A stretch of DNA of 64,000 nt. Source: MGIIb-P sp963934015 (lineage in GTDB: Archaea > Thermoplasmatota > Poseidoniia > Poseidoniales > Thalassarchaeaceae). The stretch is from positions 1 through 64,000 of the forward strand of contig CAWVWT010000005.1 in assembly GCA_963934015.1 (NCBI GenBank), given 5' to 3'. A program made the position numbers and the translations under genes. Below, one piece after another: positions 1-8,250 of the stretch (its first letter is position 1; each line of letters starts with the position of its first letter). Under the pieces are notes generated by a model. That model did no database searches. It saw nothing but the letters and a program-made list of their open reading frames with translations, and had not been told where the DNA came from.

Positions 1-1
1 G

Positions 2-928
2 GGTACAGATCTAGGTGACTTGGGGTGGCATCTACCTGAACCGCGCCCAAACATTTCGGAAATGATGGTGCGAAGTTTGGATTCACTCATGGATGATACC
101 GGTGACTTCGAAATTGTGTTCAGTGCCCTGCCTTCCGAAGTTGCAATCACTGTTGAGAAGCCGCTGGCCGAAATGGGCCTTTTCGTATTCAGCAATGCCA
201 GTACCCACAGAATGGATGACGAGGTCCCACTGATTGTAGCGGACCTCAACCCACATCACCTCCTCACACTCTGCGATAATGATTCGACAAAGGGGTTCGT
301 TGCATGTAGTACCAATTGTACCATTGTACCCGCTGCCTTGCCACTCAAACCTCTTTGGGATTTCATCGGTTTAGATAGTGTTTCAATCGCAACCGAACAA
401 TCACTGTCTGGTGGAGGTATTGACTTGCTTACTCATTATCGAAAAACAAACGAACATTCAATGGACATTCCAGGGGAAGCAGAGAAAATACGTGAGGAAT
501 GTCTGAGTCTTCTCGGTCGTGTCCAAGCGGATCGTGTAAAACCTGCCAATTTACCCGTGCAAGTGACTGTCCAACGGGTCAACAGAGAATACGGACACAT
601 CGTCAACGTTATCGCTGATCTCCACGTTGAGAAAACTGAAAATGAAATTCGCGAGTGGATGAAAAACTATCGATCTAGACCACAAGCGTTGAAATTGCCG
701 TCTGCACCCATCTCCCCATTCATTTTCGTAGACGATTTGATTCCAACCTCGATGGGGGATCCGGCCACTGATCTCAAGGCTGGTATGGCTGTGCGAATCA
801 GCGAATTCAACGTGGACGGGGGCATGGTCACTTTCAGAGCATGGTCGGAGAATACAATTCGTGGTGCTGCCGGTGGGACTGTACTGTTGGCCGAGTTGGC
901 GCTGGCTGAGGGGTTGCTGGGCGAATGA
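2..928 (+). CDS. asd: Aspartate-semialdehyde dehydrogenase, 5' end cut by window edge
   Basis: Catalyses NADPH-dependent reduction of aspartyl phosphate to aspartate semialdehyde, the branch point to lysine, threonine and methionine. The visible part runs from the end of the nucleotide-binding domain through the catalytic domain. The active-site motif CSTNCT, with the nucleophilic Cys, is near 310, and the SLSGGG and RGAAGGT segments match the archaeal/fungal branch of the family. The reading frame is open from base 2, so the TTG at 20 is only an internal codon and the true start lies outside the window. About 50 N-terminal residues are missing. The next gene follows 38 bases downstream on the same strand. 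Confidence 0.9.
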   Translation, partial: GTDLGDLGWHLPEPRPNISEMMVRSLDSLMDDTGDFEIVFSALPSEVAITVEKPLAEMGLFVFSNASTHRMDDEVPLIVADLNPHHLLTLCDNDSTKGFVACSTNCTIVPAALPLKPLWDFIGLDSVSIATEQSLSGGGIDLLTHYRKTNEHSMDIPGEAEKIREECLSLLGRVQADRVKPANLPVQVTVQRVNREYGHIVNVIADLHVEKTENEIREWMKNYRSRPQALKLPSAPISPFIFVDDLIPTSMGDPATDLKAGMAVRISEFNVDGGMVTFRAWSENTIRGAAGGTVLLAELALAEGLLGE

Positions 929-966
929 GGGCCATCCTCAAATGCTCGACAGACTGACGATATTGT

Positions 967-1806
967 ATGGGCGAAGTTGAGATTGTCGAATCGGGCACTC
1001 TTAATGACTTAACAAACGGTTGGAATGAATACGGACCTCGTACGCGAATCATGATGCTCGGTGCACGTGCTGATAGGCACACTCTACGAAATCATGGCCG
1101 AACTGTCGCCATTGAAGAATCAGCGGTTTCTATCTTCCATCGCCCTCGTGAAGAAAGGGAAGAAATTGAGGCGGTTGGAATCGATCATGCCGTTGTATCC
1201 TTCCAATTTGTCGACGTCGCAATGGCGGATCTTGGGCGATGGATGCAACCACTCATTGGACAAGGTTGGACCCGTGGTGAAGTGGAAATCGTACCTACGA
1301 GTGTGGCATCTTTTGAGGGTGAAACGTGGGCTTGCTTTCACCACCCCGCTATACCACTCCCTGAAAGAATCCCTCTTTCTGAAGCACCGGCATCCATGTC
1401 ACGCAAGGCATTCGTAACCCATCCCGGACCTATTCTCGATGATGTATCCGATTCTGTGATGGAAGATTTGGCCGCATCGATGGCCAATGAAATTTCACAC
1501 GTGATGGAGCAGGAGTTGACTGAAAATGAAGATTCACCTCCAGAGGAACCTGTATCCGAACCTGAACCTGAAACTGTTGCTGAACCCATTCCACTGATGG
1601 AAGAAGATCTGCCTCCAGTTGCAACACCAAAACCAGAATCCCCACTTGAATCTGAAATGCGGCAAGTCATTTCGTTGCTTGTTGCTGGGGGCCAAGAAAT
1701 GGGTGACATCATGGAACATCCTCAGTTTATCGAAGTAAGCGAGAGAGCAGCTGCTGCGGGTGTCGATGTGTGGGGAATGTTCGTCCGCCTATCCGAAGAA
1801 TCCTGA
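967..1806 (+). CDS. Uncharacterised acidic protein
   Basis: 279 residues, family not recognised. The N-terminal 140 residues look globular, with alternating hydrophobic strands. About residues 185-220 are rich in Pro and Glu and read as a flexible acidic linker. A short C-terminal helical domain of about 55 residues closes the protein. No signal peptide, membrane segment or metal motif is visible. It is codirectional with asd and with the zinc-ribbon gene downstream. It is a confident coding region because of its length and the codon-like composition in this frame; function unknown. Confidence 0.7.
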   Translation: MGEVEIVESGTLNDLTNGWNEYGPRTRIMMLGARADRHTLRNHGRTVAIEESAVSIFHRPREEREEIEAVGIDHAVVSFQFVDVAMADLGRWMQPLIGQGWTRGEVEIVPTSVASFEGETWACFHHPAIPLPERIPLSEAPASMSRKAFVTHPGPILDDVSDSVMEDLAASMANEISHVMEQELTENEDSPPEEPVSEPEPETVAEPIPLMEEDLPPVATPKPESPLESEMRQVISLLVAGGQEMGDIMEHPQFIEVSERAAAAGVDVWGMFVRLSEES

Positions 1807-1861
1807 CCGCCGCATAGAGCCACCTTCATAGGGGGTCGATGTAACCGATGGCTTGTTCCCC

Positions 1862-2089
1862 ATGGTCTTCTGTACGGATTGCGCACAGCAACAAGAAGAT
1901 GCACAGAAATTTTGCCGCTTTTGCGGTGAACGACTCCCAGGGGCCACCTTGGTTCAACAACTTCGTGAGGAGGCTTCCAACATCAAGGTCAAGATGACTG
2001 GCGAAGTATCTCAAACTCAACAGGCTAATCTCGCGACACTCAAGGCGATTGAAATCGCAAGACAGCAGGGGTTCGACGGTCAGTCTTGA
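1862..2089 (+). CDS. Small zinc-ribbon protein
   Basis: 75 residues from the ATG; a TTG nine bases upstream is also possible. The N-terminus has two Cys pairs, CTDC and CRFC, spaced as in the zinc ribbons that start many archaeal and bacterial proteins. The remaining 45 residues are a polar helix. No catalytic motif is seen. The TGA stop overlaps the ATG of the methyltransferase gene by one base, so the two are probably cotranslated. A regulatory or adaptor role is plausible but not shown. Confidence 0.65.
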   Translation: MVFCTDCAQQQEDAQKFCRFCGERLPGATLVQQLREEASNIKVKMTGEVSQTQQANLATLKAIEIARQQGFDGQS

Positions 2090-2697
2090 TGGGCTTTGCC
2101 GACTTCGGTGGTTTCATGCGCTTACGGCACCTTGCGATGGCGCTATCAAATCTACCACCTCATCCACAACACGATGTTTCGCTTGAACAATATGCAACAG
2201 AAGGTGATTTCGCTGCCCGTTGGGTTGCAGAAATCGTTGAACGTGGAGACCTCAATGGACAAACTAGAGTGGTTGATTTGGGGGCTGGAAATGGAATCTT
2301 GGGAATTGGATGCCACCTAGCTGGTGCCGCCACGACGCTTCTCATCGAGAAAGATAAACATTGTCAGCATGATTACGAAGGCGTGGAATGGCTGATTGGA
2401 GATGTCAAAGAGTGGGATGGAAATGATGTTGATTTAGTCATTATGAATCCACCCTGGGGTGCGCAAATTTCAATGGCAGATCGCCCATTCTTGGAAACTG
2501 CATTCAATTCCGATGCAAAGGTCATTTACCTACTACATTCAGACAAAGCAACGCATATACAGCCACTTGCAAAATCATTGAATTGGGATGGAGAAATCGC
2601 TCTAAGTGGAGCATTCAAACTTCCAGCCCTATACGAGCATCACCGCTCTAGAGAAGGAGTCACCAAAGTCACGGTTTGGCGCTTCATTCGCAACTGA
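2089..2697 (+). CDS. METTL5-like N6-adenine RNA methyltransferase
   Basis: 202 residues, Rossmann-type SAM-dependent methyltransferase. SAM-binding motif I VVDLGAGNGILGIG is near residues 60-75, and the catalytic NPPW motif near residue 121 is typical of exocyclic-amine adenine methyltransferases. The N-terminal LEQYATEGDFAARWV segment matches the archaeal METTL5-like family, whose eukaryotic member methylates 18S rRNA A1832. The chosen ATG overlaps the preceding stop; a TTG three bases upstream is possible. Substrate is inferred from family only. Confidence 0.8.
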   Translation: MGFADFGGFMRLRHLAMALSNLPPHPQHDVSLEQYATEGDFAARWVAEIVERGDLNGQTRVVDLGAGNGILGIGCHLAGAATTLLIEKDKHCQHDYEGVEWLIGDVKEWDGNDVDLVIMNPPWGAQISMADRPFLETAFNSDAKVIYLLHSDKATHIQPLAKSLNWDGEIALSGAFKLPALYEHHRSREGVTKVTVWRFIRN

Positions 2698-2729
2698 ATG
2701 CAGGCGGCGCCTTCAAATGGGGGACGCAG

Positions 2730-2777
2730 GTCGCCGGGTTGTGCGAAGCGGTCCCCCGTAGGGGACCGGGTGGCGAC
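2730..2777 (+). other. Structured leader upstream of the Csl4-RRM gene
   Basis: Two nested inverted repeats lie in the 96-base gap before the exosome/RRM gene. The inner stem CGGTCCCC (2749-2756) pairs with GGGGACCG (2761-2768) around CGTA. The outer stem GTCGCC (2730-2735) pairs with GGCGAC (2772-2777). The putative ribosome binding site AGGAG (2778-2782) follows at once, 11 bases before the ATG. It could be a terminator of the upstream operon or an RNA leader controlling an RNA-binding protein. Confidence 0.5.
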
Positions 2778-2793
2778 AGGAGCGTGAAGCAAA

Positions 2794-4128
2794 ATGACAT
2801 CCCCCGCAAATGTGGGAACATTCGTCGTGCCCGGCACGGCGGTACAGAAGAACGATGACGACAGCATTGGCCGTGGCGTGGCCGAATCAAGAGATGGTAT
2901 TGTGGCCACAGTTGTGGGTACTCTCAATCGGGAAGATGGTGTACTCTTTGTCGAACAAAAAACTGACCCGATTCGAGAAATCGAGGTTGGAGATGTCGTT
3001 ATTGGTGAAGTCAACAGAATCAATCCTAAGACCGCAGAAATCAGAATTCTACACGTCGATGGGAAACCAGTTCGGACTCTTCCAGCCACACATCTATTCG
3101 CTGATATTTTTGTAGCCAAAATTGTTGATAAATTCATGCCAAGCCCTGGCGATGCAATGCGAAAGCGTGACCTCATCCGAGCTAAAATCGAGCAACTCAA
3201 TCCAATGCTTCGAGCAGAATGCAGATCCCATGCCGACCTTGGGGTCATCAAAGCCATCTGTCCGGCCTGTGGAGAATACCTGATTGCCTCCGGTGAAGTT
3301 CCGGATGTGAATGTCGTTTGCGAACGATGTGACTATGTGGGATTCCGTGCCCTTTCCAATGGCTTTGGCCATGGGTATGAGATTCCGTCTGATAGCACGA
3401 TTTCTAAACTCAACCGCGATGGAGAACGTTGGTCAAATGAATCGATGGCCTTCATCTCAAAGGATGGAGAAAGACCGTACCTTTCACCACTCTCAGATCA
3501 CCGTCGTGGCAGTGTACATTCGATACCAAAAGATGTTGCTAAATTCCGCGGAGGATTGCAACAAGGTGGTCGTGGTGGCGGTCGCGGTGGTGGCGCTGGG
3601 CAACGCCCACGCAGAGAAATGCACGATGCGAAATGCACGATGTGCGGAACAGACACCAAATTGCCATTCAACCCAACTCCAGGTAGACCTACACGTTGTT
3701 CTCCTTGCAAAGAAAAGGTCGACAATGGTGAAGCATCAAAGGAAGAATTAGCTGCAGAACGTATAGTACTCAACAAGGCACGCGAATCAGGTAAGGAAAC
3801 TATGGGCATGAAACTCTTCATCGGAGGATTACCCTACTCGACCACCGAAGAGCAACTGACTGAAATTTTTGTCGCACATGGTGAACTCAAAGAAGTTCAT
3901 ATCGCCAAGGACAAGGAAACTGGAAACAGCAAAGGATTCGCTTTTGTGACCTACAAATCGAACAAGGAAGGGGTAGCTGCAATTGAGGCACTCAAAGGTA
4001 CAAAAATTGAGGGACGTAAACTCACTATTCAAGAATCCAAGCCCACAGGAGGTCGTGATCGAGGTGGTCGTGGCGGTGGTGGACGTAGTCAAAACGACCG
4101 CGGAAGTGGGCGTCGAGATCGCCGCTGA
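2794..4128 (+). CDS. Csl4-like exosome subunit fused to a zinc finger and an RRM domain
   Basis: 444 residues. Residues about 10-150 resemble archaeal exosome cap subunit Csl4 (N-terminal strand domain and S1 domain), followed by its zinc ribbon with Cys156/159 and 176/179. A Gly/Arg-rich linker (about 255-275) leads to a second zinc finger, Cys281/284 and 302/305 with a PFNPTPGRP core. Residues 339-414 form a canonical RNA-recognition motif: RNP2 is LFIGGLPY, RNP1 is KGFAFVTY. The tail is a second RGG-type segment. Csl4 binds RNA and regulates the 3'-5' exosome. RRM domains are rare in archaea and this fusion is unusual. An in-frame ATG at 3802 preceded by AGGTAAGG could also yield a separate RRM protein. 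Confidence 0.85.
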   Translation: MTSPANVGTFVVPGTAVQKNDDDSIGRGVAESRDGIVATVVGTLNREDGVLFVEQKTDPIREIEVGDVVIGEVNRINPKTAEIRILHVDGKPVRTLPATHLFADIFVAKIVDKFMPSPGDAMRKRDLIRAKIEQLNPMLRAECRSHADLGVIKAICPACGEYLIASGEVPDVNVVCERCDYVGFRALSNGFGHGYEIPSDSTISKLNRDGERWSNESMAFISKDGERPYLSPLSDHRRGSVHSIPKDVAKFRGGLQQGGRGGGRGGGAGQRPRREMHDAKCTMCGTDTKLPFNPTPGRPTRCSPCKEKVDNGEASKEELAAERIVLNKARESGKETMGMKLFIGGLPYSTTEEQLTEIFVAHGELKEVHIAKDKETGNSKGFAFVTYKSNKEGVAAIEALKGTKIEGRKLTIQESKPTGGRDRGGRGGGGRSQNDRGSGRRDRR

Positions 4129-4137
4129 GGTGATTTC

Positions 4138-5850
4138 CTGGCGTGGCTTGTTATCGATGGATATGAGGATGAACCAGCCGCATTTGGTGTCCCCCCGTAT
4201 GTCGGTTTTCATGTTCGCTATATCTGCGGTGTTCTTGAAAGTCGCAGCATCGAATATGACTACATCACCATCGATCAATGGCGCCTGGGTCATCGTCCCA
4301 ATATCTCTGGACTCGATGGGATTGTCCTACTCGCAGGTGCAATCGTTCCAGGTAAATACCTTCGAGGGACACCCATCAGTCTGCGTGAAACCGATGAGTT
4401 AGTGAAAACACTCCCCCCCAACATTCCTTTCTTTGCTGGAGGATGGGCGATACGAGGGTGGAAACAACAAGGTTGGCAACCCCTTCGAAAGAACCTCTTT
4501 CTCTGTGTACAAGATACGGATGCAACACTTTCGTGGTATCTTTCAACCGATGAGTTCCGACACCAAAGACGAACTGATGTTGAATGGACCGCGTGGGCAC
4601 AAGCTGGAGCGGTTTCGAAAGCTGTTACCGAACACCCAGACTTGTCTGGGCCGCTGACATATGAGGTCGAAGTTTACCAAGGATGTGTCCGTTACAAACG
4701 TGGATGTCGATTCTGCATTGAACCAAAAAAAGGTGTACCCATTTGGCGAACACCACACGATGTCATCACCGAAGTGTCTCGAGCCCTTGACAAAGGCGTC
4801 AAGCATGTTAGACTAGGAGGCATGACTGATGTATACACCTACATGGCAGATGGTGTTGTTGAAATGGAATATCCAATTCCAAATCCAGAACCGCTGGCTG
4901 AACTATTGCATGGATTACGGGAAGATGAGCGGCTAGAGACACTACATGTCGACAATGCTAATCCGTCGATAATTGCAGAAAATTTAGAGCCAGCAACCGA
5001 GATTACGAAAACTCTCATTGAAACACTCTCCGATGGATCAGTCCTATCGTTTGGATTAGAATCTGCAGACCCAGCAGTCCATGAAGCGAATTGGTTGAAC
5101 TGTGATTCTGAACAATTGAAAACTGCAATTCGTCACATCAACCAATATGGCCGGGAGCGAGGAGAAAGAGGATTGCCTAAACTTCTACCGGGACTCAATT
5201 TTATTGCCGGTTTGAATGGGGAAACCGCAGCAACCTATCAGATGAATAAAGATCTCTTGGCTTCGATTCGAAACGAAGGATTGTGGTTAAGGAGAATCAA
5301 CATCCGACAAGTCGAAGGAAAAGGTTTCCAAGAAATCCCTACTGAGCATTTTTCTGATTTTAAAACTTGGACAAGGGATCAAATCGATTCACCACTGTTG
5401 ACTGAATTGTTCCCATTGGGACAGTTGCTGACAGATGTAACCTGGGAATCACATGATGGGCGCATCCGATTGCCAGCCCATTTGGACGAAAGTCATAGAG
5501 ACCCCGCAATCCATGGTAAGAGTGGCATCACCTTTGGACGACAAATTGGAGCTTATCCGATTCTGATTGGTGTCCCATACCATATCCCACTCGAAACTCG
5601 AGGTGATATTCTGGTGACTGGGCACGGAGCACGTTCTATTACGGGTATAGAAACGAATCTCGATATGAATACAGTCAATCAAAAACAATTGGTTGCCATT
5701 CCAGGAATTGGCGAAAAATCTGCTTGGAATTTAATTTCCACTCGAGTGAAAGAAGCTCGCAATGAACGGCGTTTTGGCAGTTTAGAAGCATGGTTTGAAG
5801 CCGCTGATGTCAAACTACCTGCAATAGCCCAGAACGTATTGGAGGTCTAA
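4138..5850 (+). CDS. Radical SAM enzyme with C-terminal helix-hairpin-helix (COG1031 type), probable CTG start
   Basis: 570 residues if started at CTG 4138. The radical SAM cluster motif is Cx6Cx2C in GCVRYKRGCRFC, about residue 95. The C-terminus has a helix-hairpin-helix, LVAIPGIGEKSAWNLIS. The first ordinary start codon in frame is GTG 4402, but the 88 codons before it encode conserved-looking sequence including VIDGYEDEPAAFGVPPYVG, which resembles the N-terminus of the archaeal COG1031 family from memory. No ATG, GTG or TTG occurs in frame between the TGA at 4126 and 4402. The perfect ribosome binding site GAGGTGAT (4127-4134) is ideally placed for CTG 4138. Reaction unknown; family members are uncharacterised. 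Confidence 0.75.
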   Translation: MAWLVIDGYEDEPAAFGVPPYVGFHVRYICGVLESRSIEYDYITIDQWRLGHRPNISGLDGIVLLAGAIVPGKYLRGTPISLRETDELVKTLPPNIPFFAGGWAIRGWKQQGWQPLRKNLFLCVQDTDATLSWYLSTDEFRHQRRTDVEWTAWAQAGAVSKAVTEHPDLSGPLTYEVEVYQGCVRYKRGCRFCIEPKKGVPIWRTPHDVITEVSRALDKGVKHVRLGGMTDVYTYMADGVVEMEYPIPNPEPLAELLHGLREDERLETLHVDNANPSIIAENLEPATEITKTLIETLSDGSVLSFGLESADPAVHEANWLNCDSEQLKTAIRHINQYGRERGERGLPKLLPGLNFIAGLNGETAATYQMNKDLLASIRNEGLWLRRINIRQVEGKGFQEIPTEHFSDFKTWTRDQIDSPLLTELFPLGQLLTDVTWESHDGRIRLPAHLDESHRDPAIHGKSGITFGRQIGAYPILIGVPYHIPLETRGDILVTGHGARSITGIETNLDMNTVNQKQLVAIPGIGEKSAWNLISTRVKEARNERRFGSLEAWFEAADVKLPAIAQNVLEV

Positions 5851-5852
5851 AT

Positions 5853-7499
5853 TTGGCTCGGGAATTGATAAGACTGGAGGATATTCACCGGGCCTTTGGT
5901 GCCGTCACGGTTCTCGATGGTATCAATCTACGAATCGAGGAAGGTGATAGAATCGGTGTCGTCGGCCACAATGGTGCGGGCAAAACAACACTCCTCCGGA
6001 CTATTTCTGATCAGGCTCAAGATATTGGAGATATCACATTTGCTCCCGGGCTCAGAATCGCTTATCTCACTCAGGTTCGGGATATTGATGAAGATGCGAC
6101 GTTGGAACAAGAATTGAATCGGCGCGGCCACCAATTCAAAGAGCTCGAAGAAGAAATCTCAAGTATTGAAACACAGATGGCTGTACCGTCATTTTACGAT
6201 GGTGATTGGCAACCTGTCCTCGACCGATATTCTGAGTTACAAGCACTCTCCGCACGTTCGGGTGGTTCCGATGTTGCTGGTCATGCAAAAAATATTCTAA
6301 ATGCCTTGGAGCTTGGACACCATCCGTTAGACATGCCATTGACCAAATTATCAGGAGGGGAGCGGGCCAAAGTTGCACTTGCACGGCAATTGGTCGGTTT
6401 GGGTGAAATTGATGTGTTCTTTCTCGATGAACCAACCAATCACCTGGATTTACCGACACTACAGTGGCTGGAAACATTTCTGACAAAATTCCAAGGGGCT
6501 CAACTGATTGTCAGCCACGATCGATTTTTCTTGGACCGAATATGTACACATATTCTTGAGATACATGATGGCCACACACGCGGATACGCGGGGAATTATA
6601 CGGCATTTCTTCAACAAAAAGTACTGTTCTTACAAACTCTTGAAGATCGAATAAATAAATGTGAAAAGGAAATTAAACGGCTTACTGGAGCCTTGCAATC
6701 AATGAAAAGAGCAAACAAATTTGACAAATCTATTTCACAGAAGCACAAGATGCTGTCGCGTTCACAACGAGAACTTAAATGGCTGAAAACATTGAAACCA
6801 AGCGAACGAAGAGAACTCCAATTTGATTTACAATCAACTGAAAAATCTAGCCTCGATGTTTTGGATTTCAGACAGGCTTCACTAAAATTCGAAGGTTTGC
6901 TGAGGCCGATCCTGAACAAGGTGGAGATCGGAGTAAGGCGTGGCCAGAAAATTGGTATTGTCGGTGCAAATGGTGCAGGAAAAACCACTTTGCTTCGGAT
7001 TATCAATGGGGAAGTCGAACTTGATGAGGGAATTATCGATGTTCGACCGGGGGTGGAAATTGGTTACTTCCATCAGGATCATCGAACACTTGATTTTGAT
7101 TTGACACCAATAGAACAAGTTCAGAAATTGAAACCTCGAATGGAATATGCCAAGATTCGTTCCATGTTGGGCCAATTCCAATTTACGCCAGAAATGGTAT
7201 CTACGCCGTTGAACAAACTCAGTGGGGGTGAACGGGCTCGGATTGCCATGCTGAAATTACTCCTTGAAGAGAACAATATGTTACTCCTAGATGAACCGAC
7301 CAACCACCTCGATACAGATGCTAAAGAAGCACTGGAAGAAACATTGAACAAATATGATGGTTGCATTCTAACCGTTAGTCACGATCGATGGTTCCTCGAC
7401 AAAGTATGCGACACGATTTGGGAATTGCCAGGGGATGGAACGATACGAGTTTACCCCGGTAATTACTCGGATTATATTCAGCGAACAGGCAAGGCGTAA
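5853..7499 (+). CDS. ABC-F family ATPase (EttA/Uup-like)
   Basis: 548 residues with two ABC ATPase domains and no membrane segments, so not a transporter. Walker A motifs are GHNGAGKTT (about 39) and GANGAGKTT (about 370). Signature motifs are LSGGERAKVALA and LSGGERARIAM, and Walker B with LDEPTNHLD occurs in both halves. The linker between them, about residues 250-310, is charged and helical like the ABC-F P-site tRNA-interaction motif. Family members act on ribosomes in translation. TTG 5853 is supported by GGAGGT seven bases upstream, inside the end of the radical SAM gene. Confidence 0.9.
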   Translation: MARELIRLEDIHRAFGAVTVLDGINLRIEEGDRIGVVGHNGAGKTTLLRTISDQAQDIGDITFAPGLRIAYLTQVRDIDEDATLEQELNRRGHQFKELEEEISSIETQMAVPSFYDGDWQPVLDRYSELQALSARSGGSDVAGHAKNILNALELGHHPLDMPLTKLSGGERAKVALARQLVGLGEIDVFFLDEPTNHLDLPTLQWLETFLTKFQGAQLIVSHDRFFLDRICTHILEIHDGHTRGYAGNYTAFLQQKVLFLQTLEDRINKCEKEIKRLTGALQSMKRANKFDKSISQKHKMLSRSQRELKWLKTLKPSERRELQFDLQSTEKSSLDVLDFRQASLKFEGLLRPILNKVEIGVRRGQKIGIVGANGAGKTTLLRIINGEVELDEGIIDVRPGVEIGYFHQDHRTLDFDLTPIEQVQKLKPRMEYAKIRSMLGQFQFTPEMVSTPLNKLSGGERARIAMLKLLLEENNMLLLDEPTNHLDTDAKEALEETLNKYDGCILTVSHDRWFLDKVCDTIWELPGDGTIRVYPGNYSDYIQRTGKA

Positions 7500-7502
7500 G
7501 AT

Positions 7503-8222
7503 ATGCAGCCAGTCAAGGAAGCAGCGGAAACACTCCGTGATATGACTTCAGAACTGATACCTGCTCTGCTTAGGGATTGCAAGCAAATCGATTGGATTTA
7601 CAACCCCTTGGATTATGCTTGGGAACCTCACCAAGAATGGATTCAGAGATTCTCCGGTAACGGTGCAAAAACTCTGCTAGTTGGCATGAATCCTGGCCAT
7701 GGAATGGGGAATACAGGTGTACCGTTTGGGTGCCCTGAACAAGTGCGAGATTTCCTAGAGATTACCGGCCACAAGGTGCATCAACCATCGCCAACTCATC
7801 CAAAACGCACCGTATTCGGTCTTGAATGTCCGAAACCAGAGGTGAGTGGACGAAGAATCTGGTCCTTTCTTGCAGAGCATTACGGAACACCTGAAGCCGT
7901 GAGTAAGCATATCTACATCGTCAATCATTGCCCACTTTGGATGTTCAATGAGGCTGGACAAAATATTACGCCAGACAAATTAACAGGGGGTGCATCCAAG
8001 CAACTGAAGGCGATTTGTGATCAGCACCTACGCACTGTGGTCACTGAAATGGGCATCACCCGAGTCATTGGCGTTGGAAGATACGCAGAAAAACAAGCAT
8101 CTTCAATATTTAATGAAATCGAAGTTGATTGGGTGCCACATCCAAGTCCAGCATCCCCCTTTGCAAATCGAAACGGTGGTGCCGATTGGAGGGCTGCATT
8201 CTCCACAGTATTGGGGATTTAA
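7503..8222 (+). CDS. SMUG1-type (family 3) uracil-DNA glycosylase
   Basis: 239 residues. Removes uracil and oxidised pyrimidines from DNA in base excision repair. Characteristic blocks are YNPLDYAWEPH (about 33-43), motif I GMNPG followed by TGVPFG (about 61-76), HPKRTVFGLECPKPEVSGRR (about 99-118), and motif II HPSP (about 218-221), which supplies the second catalytic His. Compared with the animal enzyme as remembered, motif I is shortened and Pro is replaced by His. The family is mainly animal and bacterial. It starts three bases after the ABC-F stop. Confidence 0.88.
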   Translation: MQPVKEAAETLRDMTSELIPALLRDCKQIDWIYNPLDYAWEPHQEWIQRFSGNGAKTLLVGMNPGHGMGNTGVPFGCPEQVRDFLEITGHKVHQPSPTHPKRTVFGLECPKPEVSGRRIWSFLAEHYGTPEAVSKHIYIVNHCPLWMFNEAGQNITPDKLTGGASKQLKAICDQHLRTVVTEMGITRVIGVGRYAEKQASSIFNEIEVDWVPHPSPASPFANRNGGADWRAAFSTVLGI

Positions 8223-8250
8223 GGGCTCAATACGCCGGGGAGAATGTTAA

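Noticed and set aside
4126..4128. Readthrough of TGA fusing the Csl4-RRM and radical SAM genes, which are in the same frame
   Set aside because: A strong ribosome binding site spans the stop and precedes CTG 4138, so separate initiation explains the data better.
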